A DNA stretch of 64,000 bases from FACHB-1406 sp034189065 (GTDB lineage Bacteria; Cyanobacteriota; Cyanobacteriia; Cyanobacteriales; Spirulinaceae). The stretch spans positions 1-64,000 of the forward strand of contig JAXHVQ010000012.1 of assembly GCA_034189065.1 (NCBI GenBank), given 5' to 3'. The notes under the pieces were generated by a model, which worked only from the letters and a program-made list of their open reading frames with translations, made no database searches and was not told the DNA's origin. Of this stretch, positions 41,639 to 50,215 are shown one piece after another (the first letter of the stretch is position 1; the number at the start of each line of letters is the position of its first letter). A program made the translations under genes and the position numbers.

Positions 41639-44329
41639 ATGCGATTGTTAGTGGCGATCGCCACAAGTCTGCTGTCTTGCCTGACTTTAAGTTTCTCTCA
41701 ATCGGCTCGAGCTGAGTTTGACTCATCGGAGCAAGGGATAGCCTCAGAACTCCTTTTGGGAGCAGCAAAAAATGGGCAAAATAAAGAACAAAACAAGCAA
41801 GAAAAACTCGTCTTTGAGAACGTACGCGCTTGTGAGTCCCTAAGCGAAAGGCGAGGGTTAACCAAACCTCACGAAAAGCGGCTTGCCTCTTCTAATTCCT
41901 GTTTCACAAGTCCCGGTCAAGCAATGCTTGCTGAAGCCGACAAAACCCCTCTGAGTATAGACGAGATTCAACGAGAACCCATTTCTTCCCCGACAGGAGA
42001 ACTCGCCCTCGAAACGCCCCCCATCGAATCGATTTCGACTGAAAATTTTACGGCAGCAGAATCGCAAACACTTCCCGTTGAATCAATTTCAACCGAATAT
42101 TCCGCAGGAGTTGAATCCGAAGCACTCTCCATCGAATCAATTCCAACCGAACATTCCACAGAAGTTGAATCCGAAGCGCTCTCCATCCAATCAACTCCAA
42201 CTGAAAGCATAGCAGAAGGCGATCGCGAAGCGCGTATCGGGCGACATCGCAGCGCCCTCCTATCCCAGTGGGCAACCATCCAACCCCAACTGGCTCAAAA
42301 TCAACCGCCCCCTGCCCCGTTTGAATCAGAAGAACAGCCAGTCCCAAGAGTGCCGCAGCCCGTTCTCCCTCCTCCAACGGAAGAACGCCCTGCCCCCCGA
42401 CGGCCAATCCCAACAACGCCGCAGCCCACTTCTCCTGTTCCCCCTCCCCCTCCTCAAATTCAAGAACAACCCGCACCCCAACCTCCTGTTTTCAGAACGC
42501 CACAACCGGTTACTCCTTCTCAAGCCGAAGAAGAAGCCGCCCCCGAGCCGCAAGTCCTCGTCGCCGAACTCGCCGTTGACGGAACCGACAACCCCGAACT
42601 GATCGCAGAAATCTTCCGCGTCATCAGCACCCGCGCCGGACGGCCGACAACGCGCACCATTCTCCAAGAAGATGTCAACCAAATTTTTGCCACGGGATTC
42701 TTTTCCAACGTCACCGTTCTCCCCGAAGACACGCCCTTGGGGGTACGCATTACCTTCCAAGTCGAACCCAACCCTCTCCTCGAGCGCGTCGCTGTCGAAA
42801 CCATTCCCGAACGCGAAGGCGGACCGGTTTTGCCCCAAGAAGTCGTCGATGACATCTTCGGCGAGCAATACGGCGAAATTCTCAACCTACGCCGCTTCCA
42901 AGCTGGAATTATCCGCTTGAACGACTGGTATCGCGAACAGGGTTTCGATCTCGCCCAAGTGGTGGGCGCGCCCGAAGTTCGCCGAGATGGAACCGTTACC
43001 CTCGTTGTGGCAGAAGGGGTAATTGAAGATATTCAAGTGAGATTTTTCAACGACGAAAACGAACCCGTTGACGGCATAACGCGCCCCTTCATCGTGACGC
43101 GGGAAATCGAACTGAAGCCGGGGGATGTCTTCAACCGTCAAACCGCCCAGCAAGATTTGGAGCGTACCTTTGGTTTAGGTATTTTTGACGATGTGAGATT
43201 TTCGTTTTCTCCGGGATCGGATCCGTCCAAGGTGATTGTGAATGTCGATGTCAACGAAGCCAGTACGGGTTCCATTGCAGCCGGGGCGGGGATCAGCTCG
43301 GCGAGCGGCTTTTTCGGCACAGCTAGCTATCAGCAGCAAAACGTAGGGGGAAATAACCAAACCTTTACCGCCGAGGCGCAATTGGGGACGCGGGAGTTTT
43401 TGTTCGATGTGAGTTTTACCGATCCTTGGATTGCCACCCACCCCAATCGACTGTCTTATACGGTGAATGCCTTCCGCCGCCGCTCGATTTCACTGATTTT
43501 TGACGAAGGGGATCCCGATATTCGACTGCCCAACGGCGATCGCCCCCGCATCGTGCGCACGGGGGGCGGAATTACTTTTGCTCAACCCCTGAGCGATTCG
43601 CCCTTTGAACGGGGCGATTGGTTGGTTTCGGCAGGGATGGAATTCCAAGGCGTTTCCATTGAAGGGGACGACGGCCGCAGTCCGCGAGATAGTTTGGGCA
43701 ATCTCCTTTCCTTCGATGAAAGTGGTAAGGATAATTTATTCTTTTTGCGCTTCGGTGCCACCCAAGATTTACGCAATAACCCCTTCCAACCCACGAGCGG
43801 CTCGCTGTTGCGTTTGGCCCTGGATCAAACGGTTCCGGTAGGGTCGGGCAGTATCCTGATGACTCGGGCGCGCGCTAGTTATAGCTACTATATTCCCGTT
43901 GAATTTACGAATTTTACCGAAGGTGCTGAAGCCCTGGCCTTTAACGTACAAGGGGGGACAATTTTGGGGGATTTACCGCCTTACGAAGCATTTGCGTTGG
44001 GAGGTTCAAACTCCGTGCGTGGATATTCGGAAGGGAATGTGGGAAGCGGGCGATCGTACCTCCAACTGACCGCAGAATATCGTTTTCCTCTATTTAAGAT
44101 CGGTCAGTTTGGCATTGGCGGGGCAGCCTTTGTCGATTACGGGACGGATATTGGAACGGGAGATAACGTTCCGGGCAATCCGGCGGGCGTTCGGGGTAAG
44201 CCGGGAAGCGGTTTGGGGTACGGGTTGGGCGTGCGCGTTCAGTCGCCCTTGGGACCCATTCGCATCGATTATGGTTTGAACGACGACGGTGGCAGCCGCT
44301 TCCACTTTGGCATTGGGCAACGGTTTTAA
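41639..44329 (+). CDS. bamA: Outer membrane assembly protein BamA/Omp85
   Basis: 896 residues from the ATG at 41639 (MRLLVAIATSLLSCLTLSFS; signal cleavage after ARA-25). Residues about 95-185 contain a repeated (V)ESISTE/SIPTE-HST-EVESEALS pattern, then a proline-rich linker (about 220-305) that could cross the peptidoglycan. Three POTRA domains follow (about 310-550), then an Omp85 barrel ending in HFGIGQRF with terminal Phe. The conserved loop-6 segment VRGYSEGNVGSGRSYLQLTA is present. It inserts beta-barrel proteins into the outer membrane. The long repetitive N-terminal part is typical of cyanobacteria, not of proteobacteria. Confidence 0.92.
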   Translation: MRLLVAIATSLLSCLTLSFSQSARAEFDSSEQGIASELLLGAAKNGQNKEQNKQEKLVFENVRACESLSERRGLTKPHEKRLASSNSCFTSPGQAMLAEADKTPLSIDEIQREPISSPTGELALETPPIESISTENFTAAESQTLPVESISTEYSAGVESEALSIESIPTEHSTEVESEALSIQSTPTESIAEGDREARIGRHRSALLSQWATIQPQLAQNQPPPAPFESEEQPVPRVPQPVLPPPTEERPAPRRPIPTTPQPTSPVPPPPPQIQEQPAPQPPVFRTPQPVTPSQAEEEAAPEPQVLVAELAVDGTDNPELIAEIFRVISTRAGRPTTRTILQEDVNQIFATGFFSNVTVLPEDTPLGVRITFQVEPNPLLERVAVETIPEREGGPVLPQEVVDDIFGEQYGEILNLRRFQAGIIRLNDWYREQGFDLAQVVGAPEVRRDGTVTLVVAEGVIEDIQVRFFNDENEPVDGITRPFIVTREIELKPGDVFNRQTAQQDLERTFGLGIFDDVRFSFSPGSDPSKVIVNVDVNEASTGSIAAGAGISSASGFFGTASYQQQNVGGNNQTFTAEAQLGTREFLFDVSFTDPWIATHPNRLSYTVNAFRRRSISLIFDEGDPDIRLPNGDRPRIVRTGGGITFAQPLSDSPFERGDWLVSAGMEFQGVSIEGDDGRSPRDSLGNLLSFDESGKDNLFFLRFGATQDLRNNPFQPTSGSLLRLALDQTVPVGSGSILMTRARASYSYYIPVEFTNFTEGAEALAFNVQGGTILGDLPPYEAFALGGSNSVRGYSEGNVGSGRSYLQLTAEYRFPLFKIGQFGIGGAAFVDYGTDIGTGDNVPGNPAGVRGKPGSGLGYGLGVRVQSPLGPIRIDYGLNDDGGSRFHFGIGQRF

Positions 44330-44337
44330 GGGTTCAG

Positions 44338-44516
44338 AGTTCAGAGTTCAGAGTTCAGAGTTATGGGTTATGAGTTGTGGGTTGTGGGTCGTGTAAGTTG
44401 AGACTTTGGAACCCCGAAGAACGAATGACCAATGACTAAGCTTGGTTTTAGGTTTTAGGTTCTAGGTTCTAGAACCAGCGCCAAATGACAAATGACGAAT
44501 GACAAATGACGAATGA
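44338..44516. repeat. Tandem repeats running into the lpxC start codon
   Basis: TTCAGAG units (44333-44362), TTCTAGG units (about 44450-44470) and AATGACA/AATGACG heptamers (44484-44519). The last heptamer supplies the ATG and first codons of lpxC. Confidence 0.75.
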
Positions 44517-45427
44517 CAAATACGATCGCGAACGAAATTAAAAAGACAGGAATTGGACTGCATTCAGGAAAGACTGTCGAGGTCAGAATTTTGCCCGATC
44601 GCGCGGCGAAGGGTCGATATTTTGCGCGCGTAGATTTGCCGGGAAAACCAGAAGTTCTAGCGGCGACGAGTGCAGTTCATAGCACCACTCTCTCGACAGA
44701 ATTGTGCCAAGGAACAGCAACAGTCCGTACCGTAGAACACCTCCTCTCAGCACTGTCAGCTAGCGGAGTCCATTGCGCCCGCATCGAAATCGATGGACCG
44801 GAAGTGCCGCTATTGGACGGTTCTGCCAAAGAATGGACCGAGGCCATTGTACAGGCGGGGATCGTTCCCTGTACCGAAGAAGAAGGCGATCGCGAACCCG
44901 ACATCCTAACCCAGGCAATAACCGTTCGAGAAGGCGATAGCTTCGTTTGCGCCATGCCTTCATCGGAATTGCGCTTCACCTACGGCATCGACTTTGCGCA
45001 TCACCCCGCCATTGGCAATCAATGGGCGAGTTGGAATCCAGCAGAGGAACCCTTTGGCGAGACAATCGCGCCGGCGAGAACCTTTGGGTTAGCCGAAGAA
45101 ATCGAACAACTGCGTCAAATGGGACTGATTCAAGGAGGGAGTTTAGACAATGCCTTAGTTTGCGATCGCGACGGGTGGATCAATCCGCCGTTGAGATTCG
45201 ACAACGAGCCCGCCCGCCATAAACTGCTAGACTTAGTGGGAGATTTAAGCTTGCTCGGCCCCATCCCCCAAGCCCATTACCTCGCTTATAAAGCCAGTCA
45301 CAAACTGCACGTGCAACTGGCTCGAGCCATTCAAAGGCGCGACGACGCGATCGAAAATGGTTCGTCTGGGAGGCCGATTGTCGAGTACAATACCCAAAAA
45401 TTAGCCGATTGTCCCTGCAATGACTGA
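44513..45427 (+). CDS. lpxC: UDP-3-O-acyl-N-acetylglucosamine deacetylase
   Basis: 304 residues. The zinc enzyme makes the committed step of lipid A synthesis. Motifs: KTGIGLHSGK at the N-terminus, TVEHLLSAL with zinc ligand His76 and catalytic Glu75, the PLLDGSAKEW strand, the EEIEQLRQMGLIQGGSLDNA helix and RHKLLDLVGDL with zinc ligands His236 and Asp240. The ATG is inside an AATGACA heptamer repeat and has no clear Shine-Dalgarno sequence. The gene overlaps fabZ by 8 bases. Confidence 0.95.
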   Translation: MTNTIANEIKKTGIGLHSGKTVEVRILPDRAAKGRYFARVDLPGKPEVLAATSAVHSTTLSTELCQGTATVRTVEHLLSALSASGVHCARIEIDGPEVPLLDGSAKEWTEAIVQAGIVPCTEEEGDREPDILTQAITVREGDSFVCAMPSSELRFTYGIDFAHHPAIGNQWASWNPAEEPFGETIAPARTFGLAEEIEQLRQMGLIQGGSLDNALVCDRDGWINPPLRFDNEPARHKLLDLVGDLSLLGPIPQAHYLAYKASHKLHVQLARAIQRRDDAIENGSSGRPIVEYNTQKLADCPCND

Positions 45428-45923
45428 GACCAACACCCTGCCCGCGATCGCCGAAACACCGGATTGTGACGAAACTCCCAGCAAGACAGTTCTACAGGTC
45501 GAAGACATTCAAAAACTGTTGCCCCACCGCTATCCCTTCGCCTTAGTAGACCGCATTATTGAATACATTCCCGGCAAAAAAGCAGTGGGGTTGAAAAATG
45601 TGAGTATTAACGAACCTCACTTTCAAGGTCACTTTCCAGACCATCCGCTGATGCCGGGAGTGTTGATTGTCGAGGCAATGGCCCAAGTCGGCGGCATCGT
45701 AATGATGCAAGCGGTGGAAGACGAAAAAGGGCTGTTTGTTTTCGCTGGAATCGATAAAGTGCGCTTTCGTCGTCCCGTGATTCCCGGCGACCAACTGGTG
45801 ATGACAGTGGAACTGTTGCGGTTGAAGGGTCGTCGTTTTGGGAAGATGTTCGGACGCACTGAAGTAGACGGTCAGTTAGCAGCCGAAGGCGAAATGCTTT
45901 TCTCTTTTATGGAGATCGATTGA
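45420..45923 (+). CDS. fabZ: 3-hydroxyacyl-ACP dehydratase FabZ
   Basis: 167 residues, hot-dog fold. His71 (FQGHFPDHPLMPGVL) and Glu85 (IVEAMAQVG) form the catalytic pair at the canonical 14-residue spacing. It dehydrates 3-hydroxyacyl-ACP in fatty acid elongation and provides hydroxyacyl precursors balance for lipid A. A 25-residue N-terminal extension (LPAIAETPDCDETPSKTVLQ) precedes the usual VEDIQKLLPHRYPF start. The ATG overlaps the lpxC end, indicating translational coupling. Confidence 0.95.
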   Translation: MTETNTLPAIAETPDCDETPSKTVLQVEDIQKLLPHRYPFALVDRIIEYIPGKKAVGLKNVSINEPHFQGHFPDHPLMPGVLIVEAMAQVGGIVMMQAVEDEKGLFVFAGIDKVRFRRPVIPGDQLVMTVELLRLKGRRFGKMFGRTEVDGQLAAEGEMLFSFMEID

Positions 45924-45991
45924 ATTTCGCCCCAGTTTGTTTTTGTGCAGTTCCCACGTTTTTAATTAATATTTTACACCCCCTATTTCGG

Positions 45992-46867
45992 ATGACTGAC
46001 ACTCGCGCTCGCGATCGCCTTTCTCCCTCTGTGAATCTCCAAACTGTGACCCCTCAAATTCATCCTACTGCCATCGTTCACCCCGACGCAGAATTGCACC
46101 CGACGGTTCGAGTCGGTCCCTATACGATTGTGGGAGAGAGGGTGAAGATCGGCCCGCAAACGACTATTGGTCCCCATGTTGTCATTGAAGGACCGACGGA
46201 AATTGGCATGGGAAATCGGATTTTTCCAGGGGCAGCGATCGGATTAGAATCTCAGGATAAGAAGTATCAAGGGGCGGAAAGTTGGGTCAAAATTGGCGAT
46301 CGCAACCGCATTCGTGAGTACGTTACCATTAATCGGGCGACGGGCGAAGGGGAAGCGACGGAAATTGGCAATGATAATTTGTTCATGGCTTACGTTCACG
46401 TTGCCCACAACTGTCGCATTGAAAATAGTGTTGTGATTGCTAATAATGTGGCTTTGGGCGGTCATGTGGAAATCGAATCCAAAGCGATTATTGGCGGCGT
46501 ATTGGGCGTACATCAGTTTGTGCGCATCGGACAACTGGCGATGGTGGGAGGCATGACTCGCATCGTTCGCGATGTGCCGCCGTATATGTTAGTAGAGGGG
46601 AGTCCGGCGCGAGTGCGATCGCTCAATCTTGTGGGTTTGCAACGGGCGGATTTTACGTCTGAGGAAATTGGTCAATTGAAAAAGTCGTTTCGGATGCTTT
46701 ATCGATCCGATTATTCGTTTACTCGGGCAGTGGAACAGTTATATTTATTAGGAGATGAGGTCGCCGAGTCCAGTCGAGGTGAGGCTGCCGTGCAACATTT
46801 ACGGGATTTCTTAAAATCATCTCTTGCAGATGGGCGGAGAGGGCCAATTCCAGGGAGTCATTCTTAA
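45992..46867 (+). CDS. lpxA: UDP-N-acetylglucosamine acyltransferase
   Basis: 291 residues from the ATG at 45992. It is a left-handed beta-helix protein with hexapeptide repeats (HPTAIVHPDAELHPTVRVGP, IGPQTTIGPHVVIEGPTEIG) and the conserved catalytic His in YVHVAHNCRIENSVVIANN. The C-terminal helical domain (EIGQLKKSFRMLYRSDYSF) is present. It transfers the 3-hydroxyacyl chain to UDP-GlcNAc, the first lipid A step. The N-terminus is about 25 residues longer than most LpxA; GTG 46034 would shorten it. The expected next gene, lpxB, does not follow. Confidence 0.93.
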   Translation: MTDTRARDRLSPSVNLQTVTPQIHPTAIVHPDAELHPTVRVGPYTIVGERVKIGPQTTIGPHVVIEGPTEIGMGNRIFPGAAIGLESQDKKYQGAESWVKIGDRNRIREYVTINRATGEGEATEIGNDNLFMAYVHVAHNCRIENSVVIANNVALGGHVEIESKAIIGGVLGVHQFVRIGQLAMVGGMTRIVRDVPPYMLVEGSPARVRSLNLVGLQRADFTSEEIGQLKKSFRMLYRSDYSFTRAVEQLYLLGDEVAESSRGEAAVQHLRDFLKSSLADGRRGPIPGSHS

Positions 46868-47058
46868 AGGGGTTGGAATATTGTATAAGCTAAAGGGATA
46901 AAATTTAACGCTTTCACGCCGAGTTTGGTCTGCTTGCTCCCCAATTAAAATAATTTAATCAAATTGAACGCGCCAGCAAGCCTTAATTGGAAGAAAATCG
47001 CTTTTGTAAGAATCCTTAGTATTTTTGTAGGGTGGGCAAGATTATCTCAGTACAACTC
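46868..47058. other. Gene-free stretch after lpxA
   Basis: 191 bases, no gene and no lpxB. AT-rich; an inverted TAATTTAATCAAATT piece is near 46950. The segment GTAGGGTGGGCAAGATTATCTC (47029-47050) is a half of the GTGGGCATTGCC hairpin repeat family. Confidence 0.4.
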
Positions 47059-47205
47059 TATAGCGTTGTTATTTGATTTGTAAAATCTTGACTTCGGGAT
47101 TCAGAATGGAAGAATAGGAGAATAGAAAAATTCAAGGGAGGAGCGAGGAGTTACTAAAAGTAGGGAATATTCTTATCTGTTTATATTTCATTTAGAAACG
47201 CTATG
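47059..47205. mobile_element. MITE-like element, diverged copy D
   Basis: About 147 bases from TATAGCGTTGTTATTTGA to TTTAGAAACGCTAT(G). The terminal similarity is weaker than in A, B, C and E. Its interior (CTTGACTTCGGGATTCAGAATGGAAGAATAG) matches the segment beside copy A at 6693-6740. Confidence 0.5.
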
Positions 47206-47245
47206 TCGTTCTTCCTGAGAGTTGCCTTACCCACCGCTAACCTCT

Positions 47246-47395
47246 GGTGGGCATTGCCGATTAAATTTAACCTTCTCAATTTTCCTTTCTTAATGGCAAT
47301 TCCCACCCTACAATTTTACTGTGGTGGGCATTGCCGATTAAATTTAACCTTCTCAATTTTCCTTTCTTAATGGCAATTCCCACCCTACAATTTTA
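47246..47395. repeat. Two tandem 77-bp units with GGTGGGCATTGCC hairpin
   Basis: Two near-identical copies start at 47246 and 47323. Each reads GGTGGGCATTGCC ... GGCAATTCCCACCC, an inverted repeat around an AT-rich loop, and ends CTACAATTTTA. The end of the second unit supplies the stop codon region of the LRR gene. Confidence 0.8.
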
Positions 47396-48556
47396 GCGGT
47401 ATACGCTTTTAATTGAAGCCACATTATGTGAGGGGTTAAACGTCCGGTCTGGAGCGAACCTTTGATTGCGTTCCAACAGAGTATTAACCCGTTGGTCGAG
47501 TTTACCTTCTAATTTTAAATAGCACAATGTTGGGTTATTTGTCAAGGCAGCAATTAAAGCTATTCTTCCTCGTTCGCTAATTCCGTTGCGAACAAGGTTG
47601 AGTTTCAATAAGGTTTGGTTGTGCGCCAGAAAGTTAGCAATTGCAACTGCGCCATCGTCTCCAATTTGATTGGACGGTGCCGCTAAAACTCGGGTGGAGG
47701 GACTGTACCCTAAATCGAGATTTTTGAGTGCGGGATGGACTTGTATTGCTGACAAGAGTTCGTTACATCCTTCTATGCCAATTCCGTTACTCGCCAGTCC
47801 TAATTCGAGTAGCGTTTGATTGCGATGCAATCCTTCTGCTAAGATTTTAACTCCAGCATCGCCGAGATGATTGACATTGAAAAATAGTCCTGCGATCGCG
47901 GAATTATTTTTCAGGAGATCGGCGAATAAAAAAGCGCGATCGGGCTGAATTTGATTTCCTCCTAAATATAACCGTTCGACGGTACGATTTGTATGAATTA
48001 ATACATCTAAAATCGCGTCGAGTCCCTCTTGTTCAATTTGAGTGTTGACTAAATCTAGCGTGCGAATCGTTTGATTGTGACGTAACATTTCGGCGATGTA
48101 ATTGGCACCCCCATCGCTAAGAGGGTTGCGCTTTAACCACAGTCCCGTTACCGATTGATTGTGCGTTAAGGCTTTTGCTAGTTGGGCAATACCGACTTCC
48201 GAAATTGCGTTACATCCCAAGTAAATTGTATTTAAATAATCGTTGCGTTGAATCAAGCGCGCCACATCTTTTGCACCTTCGTCGCCAATGCCATTTGTTC
48301 CGAGTAATAAACTCGCGATCGCGTCATTATTCCCTAAAGCTTCAGTCACCAGTTGACACCCTTTTAAGCCTAAACCTTGTTTGCACAAATCCAGTCTTCC
48401 ATCTGGCATAATTGTGCCGCGCGGAAAGATGGTTTTTTGGGTAGTAGGTTTATTGGCGTGCAGATAATGAATTAACGGATTTAACTCAGTTAAAAGATCG
48501 GGAGAAGATTCGATGGGGTGGGTTAACGGACAGGAAAGTTGCGCGCTGTTCATCAT
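47393..48556 (-). CDS. Ribonuclease-inhibitor-type leucine-rich repeat protein
   Basis: 387 residues from ATG 48556 (a TTG at 48559 and a second ATG at 48553 are alternatives). It has about ten 28-residue RI-type LRRs of the form NxxIxxLxLGxNxIGDEGAxxxAxxLxxN (for example IYLGCNAISEVGIAQLAKAL; LGLASNGIGIEGCNELLSAI; LNLVRNGISERGRIALIAAL). The repeats form a curved binding surface of the kind used in NLR-like and ran-GAP-like proteins. It starts 3 bases after the stop of the preceding SDR gene, so the two are almost certainly co-transcribed and translationally coupled. Confidence 0.85.
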   Translation of the reverse strand: MMNSAQLSCPLTHPIESSPDLLTELNPLIHYLHANKPTTQKTIFPRGTIMPDGRLDLCKQGLGLKGCQLVTEALGNNDAIASLLLGTNGIGDEGAKDVARLIQRNDYLNTIYLGCNAISEVGIAQLAKALTHNQSVTGLWLKRNPLSDGGANYIAEMLRHNQTIRTLDLVNTQIEQEGLDAILDVLIHTNRTVERLYLGGNQIQPDRAFLFADLLKNNSAIAGLFFNVNHLGDAGVKILAEGLHRNQTLLELGLASNGIGIEGCNELLSAIQVHPALKNLDLGYSPSTRVLAAPSNQIGDDGAVAIANFLAHNQTLLKLNLVRNGISERGRIALIAALTNNPTLCYLKLEGKLDQRVNTLLERNQRFAPDRTFNPSHNVASIKSVYR

Positions 48557-48559
48557 CAA

Positions 48560-49972
48560 TTACCAAGGATAGGGAAAATAATCTTTCAGAAAATGTCCGT
48601 ACATCGGTATATCTAAATTTTCAATTCCTTTAACGATAGGATCGTAAATTCGAGCCATTCCGTCAATTGCGTCTAAAGGCGTATAAAAATTTTGCTGTTC
48701 TTGAAGCCGCATTTTTTTAGGATAGGGATTTTCGTTAGTAATCCAACCCGTATCTACGCTGTTCATAAAAATATTGTGCCGAGCGAAATCTGCCGCTGAA
48801 GTTCGCGTCATCATATTTAAGCTTGCTTTTGCCATATTTGTATGGGGATGACAGGAGGATTTGCTCGCGCGGTTGAATTGTCCTTCCATTGCCGAAACGT
48901 TAATAATAAAACGTCTTTCAAAAGGGGAACGTAGGAGTAGGGTTTTGAGTTTGCTGTTGAGAATAAAGGGCGCGATCGCGTTGACAAATTGGACTTCAAG
49001 TAACTCAATTGTATCAACTTCATTGAGTTCGAGCAACCAGCTATTGTGAGGGCGAAGATCGACTTGTTGTCCATCTGCATCCTTTTGGTGTAGGGGAAAG
49101 TAATCCGCGATCGCGTCTTGTTGCCAACCTGTATCATTCAATTTTACTCCAACTGATAAGCTCGATTGTTTGTGAATTATGTCTGTATTTTCCTTGTCGT
49201 CAAACAACCCAATCAAAGATCGTTCTCCACAGGTCAATTCTTGAGCTGTTTGTTGCTCTCGCTCTAAAAGATGTCGATAAAAGTCTTGCGGCCGTTTGAT
49301 AGTTTGAGCCGCATTATTAATAATTATATCTAAAGCAGATTCGGTATGCAATAAATGGCGAACAAAGGCTTCTACTGCCAGAATATTCCGCAGATCGAGA
49401 CCGTAAATTAAAAGGCGATCGCGCCATCGATCGAAATCGGGTTCTTGACGATAGCGGCAAGCACAATCATAGGGAAATCGCGTCGTCATAATAACTCTCG
49501 CGCCATCCCGCAATAGCCGCAATCCCGTTTGATAGCCGATCTTAATTCGTCCGCCCGTTAATAATGCCGTTCGTCCTTTTAAATTCGTTCGCTGTTGCCG
49601 TTTTTGGTAATTAAAATCTGCGCAACTCGGACATAATAAATGATATAGAAAATGAACTCGGCTATAGCGTTTTTTGCAAATGTAGCAAGAGGTAGGTTTA
49701 TGTAAATGTGGAGAATTTGTCGTGGAGCCGGGCAATGAAGCAACACTTTTCTGTTGCTGTTGATACCGAACCATTGCCGTTGACGACTTTAGTTTCTTAT
49801 CTTCAGCATTGCGTTGTTTTTGCTGGGTTTTCCGTAAAGTTCTGCGACCTTTTTTATGGATTTTTGCAATCAAACTTTTGAAGCGCTCGTGTTGGTCGAT
49901 GAGCGTTGGGTCTTCTGAGACTTTTTGCAGGACATTGAGGCAAGTTTTTAATTCCTCTGGTGGAATACTCAT
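48560..49972 (-). CDS. Atypical short-chain dehydrogenase with N-terminal zinc ribbon
   Basis: 470 residues. Residues 1-90 are basic and coiled. A zinc ribbon follows (Cys96, Cys99, Cys114, Cys117: SCYICKK ... LLCPSCADF). The SDR domain starts near 131 with the cofactor loop TGGRIKIGYQTG (139-150) and the NNAAQT motif (219-224). The catalytic Ser360 (NVS) and Lys382 (NMAKASL) are present, but the position of the catalytic Tyr (378) is Thr. A long insert (about 240-310) separates the halves. The likely cofactor is NAD(P)H; activity may be altered or absent. GGAGAAAAGC precedes the ATG. Confidence 0.82.
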   Translation of the reverse strand: MSIPPEELKTCLNVLQKVSEDPTLIDQHERFKSLIAKIHKKGRRTLRKTQQKQRNAEDKKLKSSTAMVRYQQQQKSVASLPGSTTNSPHLHKPTSCYICKKRYSRVHFLYHLLCPSCADFNYQKRQQRTNLKGRTALLTGGRIKIGYQTGLRLLRDGARVIMTTRFPYDCACRYRQEPDFDRWRDRLLIYGLDLRNILAVEAFVRHLLHTESALDIIINNAAQTIKRPQDFYRHLLEREQQTAQELTCGERSLIGLFDDKENTDIIHKQSSLSVGVKLNDTGWQQDAIADYFPLHQKDADGQQVDLRPHNSWLLELNEVDTIELLEVQFVNAIAPFILNSKLKTLLLRSPFERRFIINVSAMEGQFNRASKSSCHPHTNMAKASLNMMTRTSAADFARHNIFMNSVDTGWITNENPYPKKMRLQEQQNFYTPLDAIDGMARIYDPIVKGIENLDIPMYGHFLKDYFPYPW

Positions 49973-50053
49973 GCTTTTCTCCAGGAAGAAGCGAGCTTAT
50001 TTTTTAATTCAATTGTTAGAGCTTAATTTTTTAAATTAGGATTTTATAAAAGG

Positions 50054-50132
50054 TGGGATTGAGGGAGGCTCGAACTCCCAACCCCTGTTTCAGTGAAAAG
50101 AACAGAACTCTTCCAGTTGAGCTACCAATCCC
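50054..50132 (-). tRNA. tRNA-like gene with enlarged anticodon loop (copy 1)
   Basis: Read on the minus strand from 50132: acceptor GGGATTG pairs perfectly with CAATCCC, with D-arm GCTC/GAGT, T-arm GGGAG-TTCGAGC-CTCCC and discriminator A. The anticodon stem CTGTT/AACAG encloses an 11-base loop CTTTTCACTGA in place of 7. An extra G stands between the acceptor stem and T8. The amino acid identity is unclear (TTC inside TTTTCAC would be Glu). Confidence 0.65.
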
Positions 50133-50137
50133 AAATA

Positions 50138-50215
50138 TGGTGGAACTGAGGGAGACTCGAACTCCCAACCTCTGCTTTTGCTGAACAGAACTCTTCCTAT
50201 TGAGCTACCAGTCCC
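50138..50215 (-). tRNA. tRNA-like gene, possible anticodon GCA, CCA encoded (copy 2)
   Basis: Minus strand from 50215: acceptor GGGACTG/CAGTTCC, D-arm GCTC/GAGT, anticodon stem CTGTT/AGCAG with 7-base loop CAGCAAA (anticodon GCA, but A instead of U at position 33), T-arm GGGAG-TTCGAGT-CTCCC, A then encoded CCA. It is a close paralogue of the next tRNA-like gene and lies 5 bases upstream of it in the same transcript direction. Like the other it has an extra G before the D-arm. Confidence 0.65.
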
